64,000 bases of DNA from Rotaria macrura (lineage: Eukaryota; Rotifera; Eurotatoria; Philodinida; Philodinidae). The stretch is from assembly GCA_900239685.1 (NCBI GenBank), contig OENT01000325.1, positions 1-64,000 of the forward strand, in the 5' to 3' direction. The position numbers and the translations under genes are program-made. Under the pieces are notes generated by a model. The model searched no databases. It saw only the letters and a program-made list of their open reading frames with translations, and was not told the DNA's origin. Below are positions 36,701 to 50,458 of this stretch, piece after piece; the stretch's first letter is position 1; each line of letters opens with the position of its first letter.

Positions 36701-38525
36701 AATGATCCGACGAATGTTGGTTCGATTTACTTTTTCAATCGAAATAATCTTGCGCAACCCGAAGGACAAATACAAGTTAGCGATACAGCTAGTGTAATTA
36801 AAACGTTATGGCATTCAAAAATTAATCAAATTATGTGTACGACAAGTACTGGTATTATTAAAATATTCTACGATACGATACGTTCGAAACAAGGAGCTCT
36901 ATTATTTGCTAATCGTGAAGAACGACAGAAGAAAGCCAATGATTTCTTTATTAATATGAATATTATTAATCCACATGCTTTGCCATTGTATAGACAAGAT
37001 AGAATTAGAAATTTATCGGTCATACGAATGAAAAATCGAGAAGATCCAGTAAGTAGACCAACTAATTTGAATAAAGACTTGTCCAAGTGTAATACTGTAA
37101 CATTTCGGCAATCTGTTTTTGAAATATTTTGAGAACAGGGATATAGCTAGAAAGTTCATTCGAAGTAGCTCGACAAATTCAATCGAGACTATAAATTTAT
37201 TGTTCTTTTTGGTTGAATTCCATCGTTTACAGAAATGATTTATAGTCACGTAACACTATGACATAAAAGGCCTCTGATTTTGTAACGCTTTGACTCATCT
37301 TCCAGTTCCCTGCGAACGACGATCTCCAATTAAAGTAGGCCTGGAACTAAATTTGTAGAACACGAAACGAGCTTTCCAATGGTAAAAAAATAGATTTCCC
37401 TAGTTCTCTCGCTACTCACGTAAAAAATGATAAAAGAAAATGTGACGTTGTGATACTATTGTTTTGTCGATCTATTTTATTTTTACGGCAATTTTTCTTT
37501 TCTCTAAATATAATCGTTGCTCAAAAAATCAATTAGCTACGACGAAGCGGAAGCTCGTTAATAGTATGTTATGTTGAAAACTCTACAACAGTATAACATT
37601 TGTCTTGTTGAGTCAAAATACGATTTTTTTCAATAAAGAATATTAATTTCGTAATGAGCGCAAAAATACTCTATATCTGATGATGTGATGAAATCGGTTC
37701 ATCTAGAAAAACAATTTTTCAAAAAATTCACCCATCGAACTAGCGCATTAGCTGGACAAGCCGATACAATGTTCAAGTGTTTAAGTACACGATCACATAA
37801 TAATGACTAAGATATGAATATAGAATGTTTATTTTCATCAAAGAATTCTCTAAGTCATTCACTTGAAGACAAAGAATGTGTTGCATATAATAGATGCTAT
37901 AGCATCATATTTGTTTCTAATTCTACTGGCTTTATTTCTCTTTTGAAAATTATTTTGACATTGTGCGCATGTGTGGCAAGTAAGTCAAACTTACGAAATC
38001 ATTCTCGTTTGAGTATTACAAATAAAAACAAACTTATGAATATTACTAAATATGTTATTAGACATCGAATAAAATTCTCCCTATTCAATGAGACATGTAA
38101 ATCCGTTTGTTGATTCTCTAAAATCTTAATACTGAAATATTGAGTATCTGTTTTTTTTTTGTTAAATGATAGAGAATCTCGAGTTATCATACTTATGTTA
38201 TATTTAGGTAAAATCGAAACGACCCGATCTACCTGTCAGCGGTGCTGGTTCTGGTGGTCGTATTGGTGTACATGGTGGTACACTATCATCATACATCGTC
38301 AAGAATATTGCTTTACAAAAGCCACCAGCTCAAAAAGAAGATTCACGTGCTATATTACTTAGTTATCAAGAAAAATGTGAGAAAGATCCTTATTGGGTAG
38401 CACCAGCCTATACAACAACACAACCGAAACCTATTTTTCAATCGTCAACACAAGATACAAGTCAGAAGAAAGATGATGATGACGATGATGACATTGCACC
38501 ACTATGGAAAAAACAGAAGACATGA
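33715..38525 (+). CDS. WDR70: WDR70, WD-repeat protein, 644 aa
   Basis: WDR70 is a nuclear WD40 protein; in yeast and human cells it has been tied to histone H2B ubiquitination with Cul4-DDB1 and to DNA-break resection. Exons: 33715-34062, 35198-35516, 36042-36154, 36212-37048, 38208-38525, all in phase, with introns of 1135, 525, 57 and 1159 bp. The N-terminal KAARTFDLQAMLEQAR matches the human KKARTFDLEAMFEQTR. The acidic linker, the WD blocks (LISGGFDYELKMWDF, EFMTCSDDGTVRLWS, GSIQIWDRR, LKLWDIR), the ITGTS strand and the C-terminal GGRIGVHGGTLSSYIVKNIA all align in order. Human length is 654. The start follows the N-terminal match; an in-frame ATG at 33688 is less likely. Confidence 0.96.
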
Positions 38526-39267
38526 TTGACTGTATTTTTGTTTTGTATAAATCTTTGATTATATAATAAATCTTCTGTAATTAACAGTCAAACATTGATT
38601 ATGTATGAAAAAAAAACATCTCATTCGACTCATTTCAATTTTGTTTCCATGTTTCCTTAATCAGGAATAAATATGTCGCATATCATTTTCTTTGATGAGC
38701 ACAAAATATGCTACTCACACATGACATTGTAATTTATAATATTAGAAAAAGAAAACTACGACATTTCTAGGTAATGTCTCAACAATACTTATTCTTATTT
38801 TATACTGTGTTCTTCATAAATTCACTTTGCTATTTATTTTTATCGTATCTCATTAGATCGATATGAAAACACATGTTTCCGCTTTAATATACTGAATATT
38901 TTCAGTACGAAATATAATGAGATGAGATAAACATGAGCAGAGAATATTCCTTGAAACTTTCATTATTATTGAAAAGAAAACGATTTACCATAAATAGATT
39001 ATTTCAATGCAAATAAACAGGAACATTCTTCGTCTTCAACTCTATTTCATGTCAGAAAAAATAAAGCAATATATTAATCACGTACAAGTCCACTTTTTTT
39101 CTTTTTAGTCTTATTAATTGGATCGTGAGTAATCAGTTAAAGAGCGCATAGTCTACATGTTTATAGATAGATAGAAAGATAGATAGAGAAACAACTTCAA
39201 ACGAGATATATAATAGTTCCTTGTCTTTGTCGAACATTATACTAGTATGTAAGTAAACTTTTTACAA
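38526..39267. other. No supported gene
   Basis: Spacer between WDR70 and the next plus-strand gene. A short GATA run (ATAGATAGATAGAAAGATAG) lies near 39165-39184. Confidence 0.5.
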
Positions 39268-39957
39268 ATGTCATCAATAACATTACCACGTCGTATTCAA
39301 AATATACATTTAAATCGTCAACATTCGATTGATGTCGATGATGACCAAACAAAAACTATTACCTGTGGCAGTTATCCATCAGACAATTACGGTCGTTACT
39401 TTCAACAATTATCACCAAAAGAAGTAAAAAAAACAACACGAACATTATCATTTATTGAAGATCGATCTGAATTACCATCCAAAAATTTCAATAATAATAA
39501 TAATAATCGATTGAAACATTTATGTACACAATTCAAACGTCGTTTTACTATGAGCAGAGAACATCGTACACGTAGTGAAGATATGACTAGAGGTTTATCA
39601 CTAGGTTCCAATAACTATAAGTCATTTTCATCATCACCAACAGATGATTCATGTACTGATTTTGATTGGCCAGATTTTGAAAAAGTTTACGATACGATTC
39701 CAGTTTGTCTTGTCAAAGCTCTACCTGGTCCTGATGATCTTTCAATTGAAGAAGATGTTGATGCTGCAACAGACTCATCGGATTTTCTCATTGACGAAAC
39801 AAATGAACAGATGGCTTCATTTGAAAAATGTAAACGAGGAAAATATTTTCGACGCAATGCTGTATGTCGGAAACTTGATAAGAATAAATATCGTGGACAA
39901 TTGGATACATTTATACAACAATTAATGATCGAAAAATTAATGCGAACATGGACTTAA
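39268..39957 (+). CDS. Single-exon protein of unknown function, 229 aa
   Basis: An uninterrupted frame from ATG to TAA with bdelloid-like codon use. It contains a basic patch (LKHLCTQFKRRFTMSREHRT), a striking hydrophobic-acidic motif (FDWPDFEKVYDTIPVCLVKA then LPGPDDLS) and a C-terminal helix (QLDTFIQQLMIEKLMRTW). The FDWPDFEKVYDTIP motif looks like a conserved peptide or docking site, but I cannot name the family. No signal peptide or membrane span, so it is probably intracellular. Confidence 0.75.
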   Translation: MSSITLPRRIQNIHLNRQHSIDVDDDQTKTITCGSYPSDNYGRYFQQLSPKEVKKTTRTLSFIEDRSELPSKNFNNNNNNRLKHLCTQFKRRFTMSREHRTRSEDMTRGLSLGSNNYKSFSSSPTDDSCTDFDWPDFEKVYDTIPVCLVKALPGPDDLSIEEDVDAATDSSDFLIDETNEQMASFEKCKRGKYFRRNAVCRKLDKNKYRGQLDTFIQQLMIEKLMRTWT

Positions 39958-42608
39958 TGAAGCAGACTCTTTCTTCTTTATTATATGTAAATAAGATTTC
40001 AATGTAGATATATTAAATAAAATGTAAATAAATCAAGAATTTTCGATTTTTAAATTTACCTCGTTGATTACAGATATGATTCCTTACACTACTGAATATA
40101 TGAAAATAAATGGTAACACAGTGTGATATAACATGTCCATGATTGGTATCTATCGATGTGACTACGTTCAAGTGTTTCAACGCAATATCAATTATAGCGA
40201 AGTTTCTTGATGGAGAATAAAAGTCAAAACAATGATTTGTAGAAAGTTGTTTGAACACACGTGTTTCATTAGTTTCAATTAATTTAAGAAAGTTTTGTTT
40301 TCTTAATATTTATAGAAATCTTATGTTGCTTGATATAAAGTAGTAGTTTCTAAAAATCACCATTCACTTAAAGATTATACAAATGAACATTTAAAATGTA
40401 CTTGTAAACTTTCAGTTGAATCAGTGTACGATCACAATAACTTGTTTGATGAGCATTGATTATAATTATATTAACAAGTTTAATTAATGAACATCAGAAT
40501 CAGCTGATAAAATAAAAGATATTTCAAGTAAAATAAACCTATTGGTTTCTTTTTCTTAGCTCTCAATGTGGTTATTATGCGACGTTTTCAAACAGTGTAC
40601 TAGATAAAGAGTCGTATATTTGATATGATAATGGGGCACATCCACCTGAAATACTAAATAGTCAAGTTCATGATTAGTCTCTTCAGTCGTGCGTACAATA
40701 CGCATGTTTGATGTTGACAACAAACCGCATACATACGGTGAAAAATTATCTCATTGACATATTCCTACAAGAGAGGCAAACTATTTTCTTCATGGAAAAT
40801 AATTAATATTTTTAAAACTATCATATGCTCATGATTATTTTTTTCTGTTAAAAACTAAATCTGAGTAAAACAAAATCGTTACCATTAATATTGATATAAA
40901 TAGTCAAAAGAATAAATCTATTATTAACCTATGTACATCGTCATTGTTCATCATCTCTCAGAGAGGTATTTTAGTTGAAATCAAAAGAATTAATTTTTGC
41001 CGCAGAATGAATTCATCTGTAAAGTTTTGTTTTCCTATTTGCATGGGCAACGTGGAAGGATTGGAGAAAGGTCGTTTTGATCTTTTTCAAATGAAGCAAA
41101 ATTAATGATTCTTCCATGTTGTGCCTGTCTTCCTACTATTGATCAAGTGAATAGTAATCATAAATCAATGTTAACAAAGAAACTTTTTAACAATGAACTT
41201 CTTGTTATTGAATGTAAAATGTCTCCAATAATTCTATATATATATATTTACAGAGAGAGAGAGAATGGCAAAACACAAGTTAGATATGTGGTTGTGTGAG
41301 CAGGAAAAGAAAAGTACAAAATCTATCAGTGAATCCTTGACATTGTATCAAGAATAAATGAAGAATCCAAATCTACAGTAAAGTATGTTAAATCAGATTG
41401 AGATAGATCATTGATTTTCTTTTCCCAAATCATCACTACGAAATCAACGTCAAATTTTTCACTCAAAAACAAAATGGACTATGAATTAAACATTGATTAA
41501 AAAATCTGATTATTTCAAGAGACTTTTTATTATCGAAGGAATCGTCAATTCTTATCTGAAAAGTAAATACCCTGGATTTTCTACTCATGTTTTTGCTGAA
41601 TGATGATATTATTATTAAGACGATGTCCTCTATAGTACTGCACTTTGATAATGTATTTTAATTAATGACAACGATTTTCTGTGAGATAATTCTACTACTT
41701 CTCAATGATACATGCGCAATAATTAGTTTTGATGCATTTCAATTAGATATAGTTTGCCGATGAATCGTGCTTGTAATCTCTAGCACGAATTTTGATAATT
41801 CAAACGGGTAATTCATAATAAACGGATGAGACTAATTTCTGTTTTTTTTTAGAATTCATGCCAGTATATATACATTTTCTTTTTGTCTTCTTCTGAACAG
41901 AATTCAACGAGTGAATATTTATTGTCTCTATAGAATGTGCAAATAAAGGAAAATATTCGATCAAGATTTTGCAGATATTTTCAACACGCTAAAATATTCA
42001 CTGGAAAAAAACAACCATGTAGACAAATATATTTTCTACTTAAATCAACTTCTAATAGATGAAAAATAAAATCAACAATCAGATAGAGTAACATGAAAAT
42101 ATTTTTTGAACGATAAGTTCAATCAATATCAGCTATGTTTATTTTATAGCTGAGGTACGATTAACACAAACATCTATAATTGACATATTATGTGACTGAT
42201 TCTACAGTAGGATTTATGTAAAATCAATGTTGATTTGATAAATCATTAATTTCTCAGTGCTACATGAAGGATGTATCGCAATAATTATATCTTTGAATAA
42301 TAGCTTTTTTAAATTCATACTTATTATGAGTCTTGCATATTAGATTCCATGTTTTCGAAAGCCATATGTCGGGAGCGATTTAAATGTTTTAAATCAAACG
42401 TCATAACATGGTTTGATCAATCGATAGTTATTTATCGAGGATAATTTTATTTACAAAAAGCATTACATCTTCATCATCTGACAGAACTTCGTCTGACGAT
42501 AGTAGATTTTATCTTTGATTGAACAATATAGTGTTCTTTTTTTCAAATTGGTAAACTACCTTTTTGATGTTCGATGCATATGTACTCGAAATTGACAAAC
42601 TCAGTAAT
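39958..42608. other. No supported gene
   Basis: 2.6 kb of AT-rich spacer. A TATATATATATTTACAGAGAGAGAGAG simple-sequence tract lies at about 41236-41263. The short frames show no splice context. Confidence 0.5.
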
Positions 42609-42616
42609 CTTGTAAC
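42609..42616. repeat. Target site duplication, left (CTTGTAAC)
   Basis: Identical to 43274-43281 on the other side of the hAT element. Confidence 0.88.
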
Positions 42617-43273
42617 CAGTGTTTTCAATAGCAGGTGTACCAAGCAGAAGTAAAATGTACAGAACATCTCCTAATTCTGATTTACACTTTGCTCTAAAAA
42701 CCAAAATGTACTGTGTACACTTTGATTCTAGAACTTTGCCCACTGTATAAGATATTAGACTATCACCTTTGAATTATTTTTGTTGTTCAAACTCATTTTC
42801 TTCACATATTTTTCAAAATATTGTGTCAGATTTTAAAACAGTATGTCTACTTGCCATTTATTTGCTTGTGGACGCAAAGGGATCGGAATCAGAGGCATAT
42901 CTACATTGTTCTTCATTTCAATCACATTTGCGCACTTATTGGTGTGATTCACATAGACAACATAATGTGACGGTGACGGCGCTGTAATTAAAATGAAGAA
43001 ATACAGTTGATTGAAAACTCCGAGAAAGCCTGAGCCAAGTATTTTTCAAGCAGGTGACCCTTATATCTCTTGTACAGTCCTTTTGTCCCTGCTAATTGTT
43101 TTCTAAAGTTTAGTCTATATTCATCACTGCAAAACGAACAGTAATTTTATTTTTTGATCAAAAAAATGGCTTCAGTACGCTTTGTTGCCAAAAACAAAGT
43201 GTAAACGTACACTTTGTTCATATAAGTAAAGTGTACATGTACATTTTGTTTTAGATTTCTATTGTAAACACTG
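42617..43273. mobile_element. Non-autonomous hAT element, 657 bp, perfect 8-bp target duplication
   Basis: The left end begins CAGTGTTTTCAATAG and the right end, read in reverse complement, begins CAGTGTTTACAATAG, a 15-bp inverted repeat with one mismatch. CAGTG is a common hAT terminus. CTTGTAAC lies directly outside both ends (42609-42616 and 43274-43281), an exact 8-bp target duplication, the length made by hAT transposases. No transposase is encoded. Subterminal copies of TACACTTTG/CAAAGTGTA occur near 42691, 42713, 43195, 43208 and 43228, as expected for transposase binding sites. The perfect duplication argues for a fairly young insertion. Confidence 0.88.
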
Positions 43274-43281
43274 CTTGTAAC
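43274..43281. repeat. Target site duplication, right (CTTGTAAC)
   Basis: Identical to 42609-42616. Confidence 0.88.
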
Positions 43282-43938
43282 GAATAGTTACTATTACAGT
43301 TTTGAGATAAAGCTCGATCTATGCGATGCATGTGATCATTAACTACCATCCTGTTGGTTCATTTTTTTTCAGTACATGTATTTTACGATGCATCGTATTA
43401 AATGAATGTATTTCGTAAAGTCAGTGGAAACTAACAGATTCAACTAGTACTTCATAATTAGTTGATAAGTATTCCAGTAGAACAGTTTAAAAAAGTAGAT
43501 CTGATTATATAAAATTGTATGATTTCATACTGTAGATGGCATTCATGAACAATTCTTCTATTTGAAAACTGTTTGTTTTGTTAAATTCGAAATTTTTTTG
43601 TACTCGTAGTACTCGAATTTTAAGAAAGAGAGCAATCTTGACGATTTTTTCTTACGATCGAACCCAATCATTCTACCTGATATGTGTCTGCTCTTCGCAG
43701 TTTGAATAAATATTCCGCTGCTGTTGTTTCTAATTTGATGAAAATCATGATTTCAATTTAAGCGCATACATATATTTTTTTCAACGAAGAAAAAAACAAA
43801 CAGCTACAATCAAAAAAAAACTGCTACTAAATGTTTTATAATAGGAAAAAAAACAATTAAAAGACACAAAAGTAAAGAAAAAGAAATTGATACAAAAGCC
43901 TACACATGTACAATGTTCAAGGTGACTTGATAGTTTAT
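43282..43938. other. No supported gene
   Basis: Spacer downstream of the DDE-like gene's stop codon; AT-rich, with A-runs near 43789-43880. Confidence 0.5.
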
Positions 43939-46900
43939 TTAGCGCATTGGCTTTTTATCTTCACGTTTGACAACTTGTTCTTTGAGATCAAGTTCTTCAA
44001 AATCGGATTTCAACCAATCAAGCATATCCGAAAAGATGACAACACCGTTCGATGATGGATCTGACACGGCTGGTAATGGTCGTTGACAACTAAGAATTTC
44101 AGCATCTTCTTCATCATTATCGCCACCATTTTCATTTGTAAACATGTTTTCATCATATTCAAGACAATTCGATGCATATTGTTGTTGATGAATTTTATAA
44201 TGATTTTTCATTCTATATGCTGACGGTATATATTGTTTACATATCGCGCAAACACGTCTCTTTAATTCTTTTCGTACACTTGTACAACAATAATCAAATG
44301 GTAATATATCATTTTGTGTATGTTGCATAACAACACCATGAAATTGTATACGTTGAATTAATGAACCATAAAAAACACCTTTCTGATAATCACGTTCAGC
44401 CATGGCAATACCACGTGGTGTACGTTCGAATGAAACTGGTGCTGGAAGAAAACGATGTGGAAATATTTGAATATAATTTGAACGCCATGGACCACAACAT
44501 GAAATTGAATTACAACGAATTATTTGTATTGTATATTGAGTTTGAAGAACATGTGTTGCACACCAATATCTAATTGAAACGAAAAGATTTTCTTATTTTT
44601 AATGATTATGATTCAAATGTGATAGGACGAAGACTTCTGCAAGAGTTTTGTCATTGAATACATACTCGTCAATATCATATTTTGGTGTATCTCTTAATAA
44701 GTCACCATCAGTCGTTATACGCGGAGCACGAACTCTTTCTTGATAGTATTCATCAGTTTGTCGAATACGACGTTCAATCGGTTCTTCGGCTTCTTCTTCT
44801 TCACAGACACTGAAATGAAAATTTTGAAAAATAATTTCATAGCAAAAGAGGTAAATCTAATCTTACCGATCTAAAAGATTATTCATTATAAGATTAACGT
44901 CAATTAAACGCAATTCATCTTGAGTTGATGCTGGTGGATCCATATATTCGGCAACAACAGGATATTCATCAATCACTGAACCACACCAAACTTCAGCTAA
45001 AACTTCACCCGCTTTCTTAAAATTGACTCGTTCTAATTCAGGATTCACAGTAACACCAGAATCATTCAAATGTGTACCAAAATGATCATGTGGTAGAATT
45101 AAACCAGCCAAATCATGTGAAAGCGGTGCCATTCGTCGTTCGACAACATTGTAAGCTGATTGACCTGGTGCATGTGTAAGAACAAATAAAGCATCTAAAT
45201 TATATTTTCGAAATTTTCTTATTGCAGCAACAAGTGTCTTTGGAAAACGTGGATTTTCATCTGGACCACCATCAACTGTAATAATAACAACTGGTTTAAC
45301 TTGTCCTGTATAGTCTCGAGCTGATTTATCGAATTCTTTAAGTCCAACAAGACGATCGAAGTCACATGCATGACTATAGGCATCACTTCGATCATGTTTA
45401 GCTGAACGAATAGCAATGTAAGTAGGACCCGAATAGCCAACATCATTATTATCGTTCATCATACAGGCAGCGTAAACACTGTAGAGAAATTCATCATTAT
45501 AAATGTTTTGTTCTTCTCCTTTGCAAATAGAAATAGTTACCTTGGTGTCAATTGATGGCGAGGTGCAACTGTCCAGTCGTGATCGGGTAAACGGACGCGA
45601 TAATCCAAATGCATAAGCATTGGTGCTTGAATTTTTGCAGCAGGTAAACCAATGGGTACTTTACATTTATCATCTTGTGATAGAAAGAAAACAACATCAT
45701 TACCAAATATACCAGCTAAATCTTTGATATAACGAATAGTTGCTGTTGCAAAATGACCATCTAAAAATTAAAAAAAAAGTTCGACATATAAATTTATTTT
45801 CTTCGTAGTACGTGTCCCTATGGTAGAGACCAATAGATAAAGTAGTGATCATTGGCAGTAGATGGTTGTTCAGTGATCAAACGGTTACGAAGTTTTTCAA
45901 AATGACCGAGGAAGTTCTGCTGAATTCGAACAAGAAAAAAAAAGCCAACAAACCTTCATGTTTGCCATGTTCGTCATTGAGAGCTTTTCGAAGACGAACA
46001 GGAACAGTTCGAACATGTTTTTTTCCATCAATTGAATTGGTACGATGTGGTAGTAAACTATAAAATAAAATGAACAAAACTATTTCAATGTTTATATTCA
46101 AAGTTTAAAATAGATTCTTACCGATAGTAAAGTGTCGATCGTTTAATATCATAGCCACGTTCTTTTATCTTTTCACGTAAGTCATCTAATGTTAAACAGG
46201 GACGAATAGTTTGTGAACGTCGATTATCATCAGCTGCACCACCAACTTTGGCAATTTCTTCTATGATTTGTAACAAGTCGGGGCATTCTTCTTCAATTGG
46301 TGGTCGCCCTATAACGGGTCGATAGATTTTATTGAGTTCGGCAGCCAATTCAGGATTCTTTTCACACAATGCTTCTATTTTACGCTGAATAAGAAAAACA
46401 AACAGAAGTTATCGATTATTTTTTATCTTGATTACATTGTTTCTTCTTTTACCTTCTTAATTTCTCGATAACGTTTTTTAGCTGCTTGTTCAGCTTTAAG
46501 TCTTTTTAAATCATTGGACTTTTTCTTTTGTTCAACTAGAAGTTTTTTCAATTGTTTTTCTTGTTCGTTGGTTGCCATACCCATGTTTTTAACTTGAACT
46601 AATTGTATGATACGTTCGTTGATTTCATGAAGTTCCTTGGATACTTTGTCTTGTGCTGGTGCTTTCGATTTTTTCGCAAGAATTTCAGCTGCTGTCCGCA
46701 TTTTTTCCGGTTGTTTCGGTGGTGGTGATGATGATTCTGGATCAAAGTCAGGATCATCGGATGATGCCTCACGTTTTTTTCGTCGTTTTGTTACGCGACC
46801 CGTTTTTTCAGGTTCATGATTTGATTCACATTTCTTCTTACGTCCTCGTGTTTTCTTTGCTGGTACCTTTTTCTTCGCCTTCTCCTGCTCCTGTTCATTT

Positions 46901-47241
46901 TCGTTTTCGTTTTCCTGTTCATTTTCATTTTCATTATCATCATTATCTTTATCCAGATTCAAACCAGATGTACTACTTGAACGATGTTTTTCGAGATACA
47001 TAGCGATCTTTTCTTGCACCTCTTTTTCATTCGATTTCGTTCGATTCCATTCAGCTTGAGCATCACTATGAGCTACCTAAAAATGATACAGAGAATGATT
47101 TATTAATTATTCGATGGTGAACAAACAAATTCAAAATGATTTTATTCTTACACTTCGAGTTTTTTCAGTATGTGCTTTCATATAAGCATCAACAAAAGTA
47201 CGATACAAGGAGTAGCGAGGAGTTACTTGACGAGCTGGCAT
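43939..47241 (-). CDS. DDE-transposase-like protein with C2H2 finger, 8 exons, 895 aa
   Basis: Exons: 47241-47152, 47076-46453, 46384-46122, 46057-45954, 45760-45541, 45478-44867, 44809-44666, 44569-43939; every junction is GT..AG and in phase. Residues 1-240 are charged and nuclear-looking (KKKVPAKKTRGRKKK) with a coiled coil. Near 300-330 a helix-turn-helix-like stretch (LREKIKERGYDIKRSTLYYR) precedes the core. The core resembles an RNase H-fold DDE domain: SQDDKCKVP (Asp390/391), TVDGGPDENPRF (Asp503) and NVVERRMAPLS (Glu547). A C2H2 finger, CAIC..H...H, sits at 793-813. Similar proteins are, from memory, scattered as uncharacterised multi-copy proteins in cnidarians and molluscs. The seven normal introns and lack of visible inverted repeats suggest a host-adopted transposase; an intron-bearing transposon is the alternative. 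Confidence 0.8.
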
Positions 47242-47686
47242 GGTATGTCTGAACTTTGTAAAAGTAATAATGAACAAGAGAAATACAATTGTTCACTAGA
47301 GAAAAAGAAAAAAGGACGTCGGGATAAATTCTGACCGCTTGATGACCTCCTCCCTCTCGACAATTTATGCATGTCCCATTGCCCGTCTATCATTTTTAAC
47401 CAACCAAATATTGAACGTCTGTATACAGAACGGACATACATGCTTCGCATCCTTTTTCTTTCTTACGCACGACAGCGAATAGGAAATTGTGAACGATTGA
47501 CCGACGTCCCGGGCAACTATGTTTGAAAAAAGAATCGTTCTTATCATTTAACCTCTATCGTCCTTTGCGAATGAATTTATTGTGTTGTGTTATGTTGCAT
47601 TTATTTTGAACTCTCTTGTTTGTAAAATAACAATATATTGAACACAAAAAAAAAAAGAAAAATTAAAAAGAAAGAAACAATGTAAT

Positions 47687-50458
<2,772 letters not shown>

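Noticed and set aside
46653-47003. 116-codon plus-strand ORF
   Set aside because: Shadow of the Glu/Lys-rich exon of the DDE-like gene.
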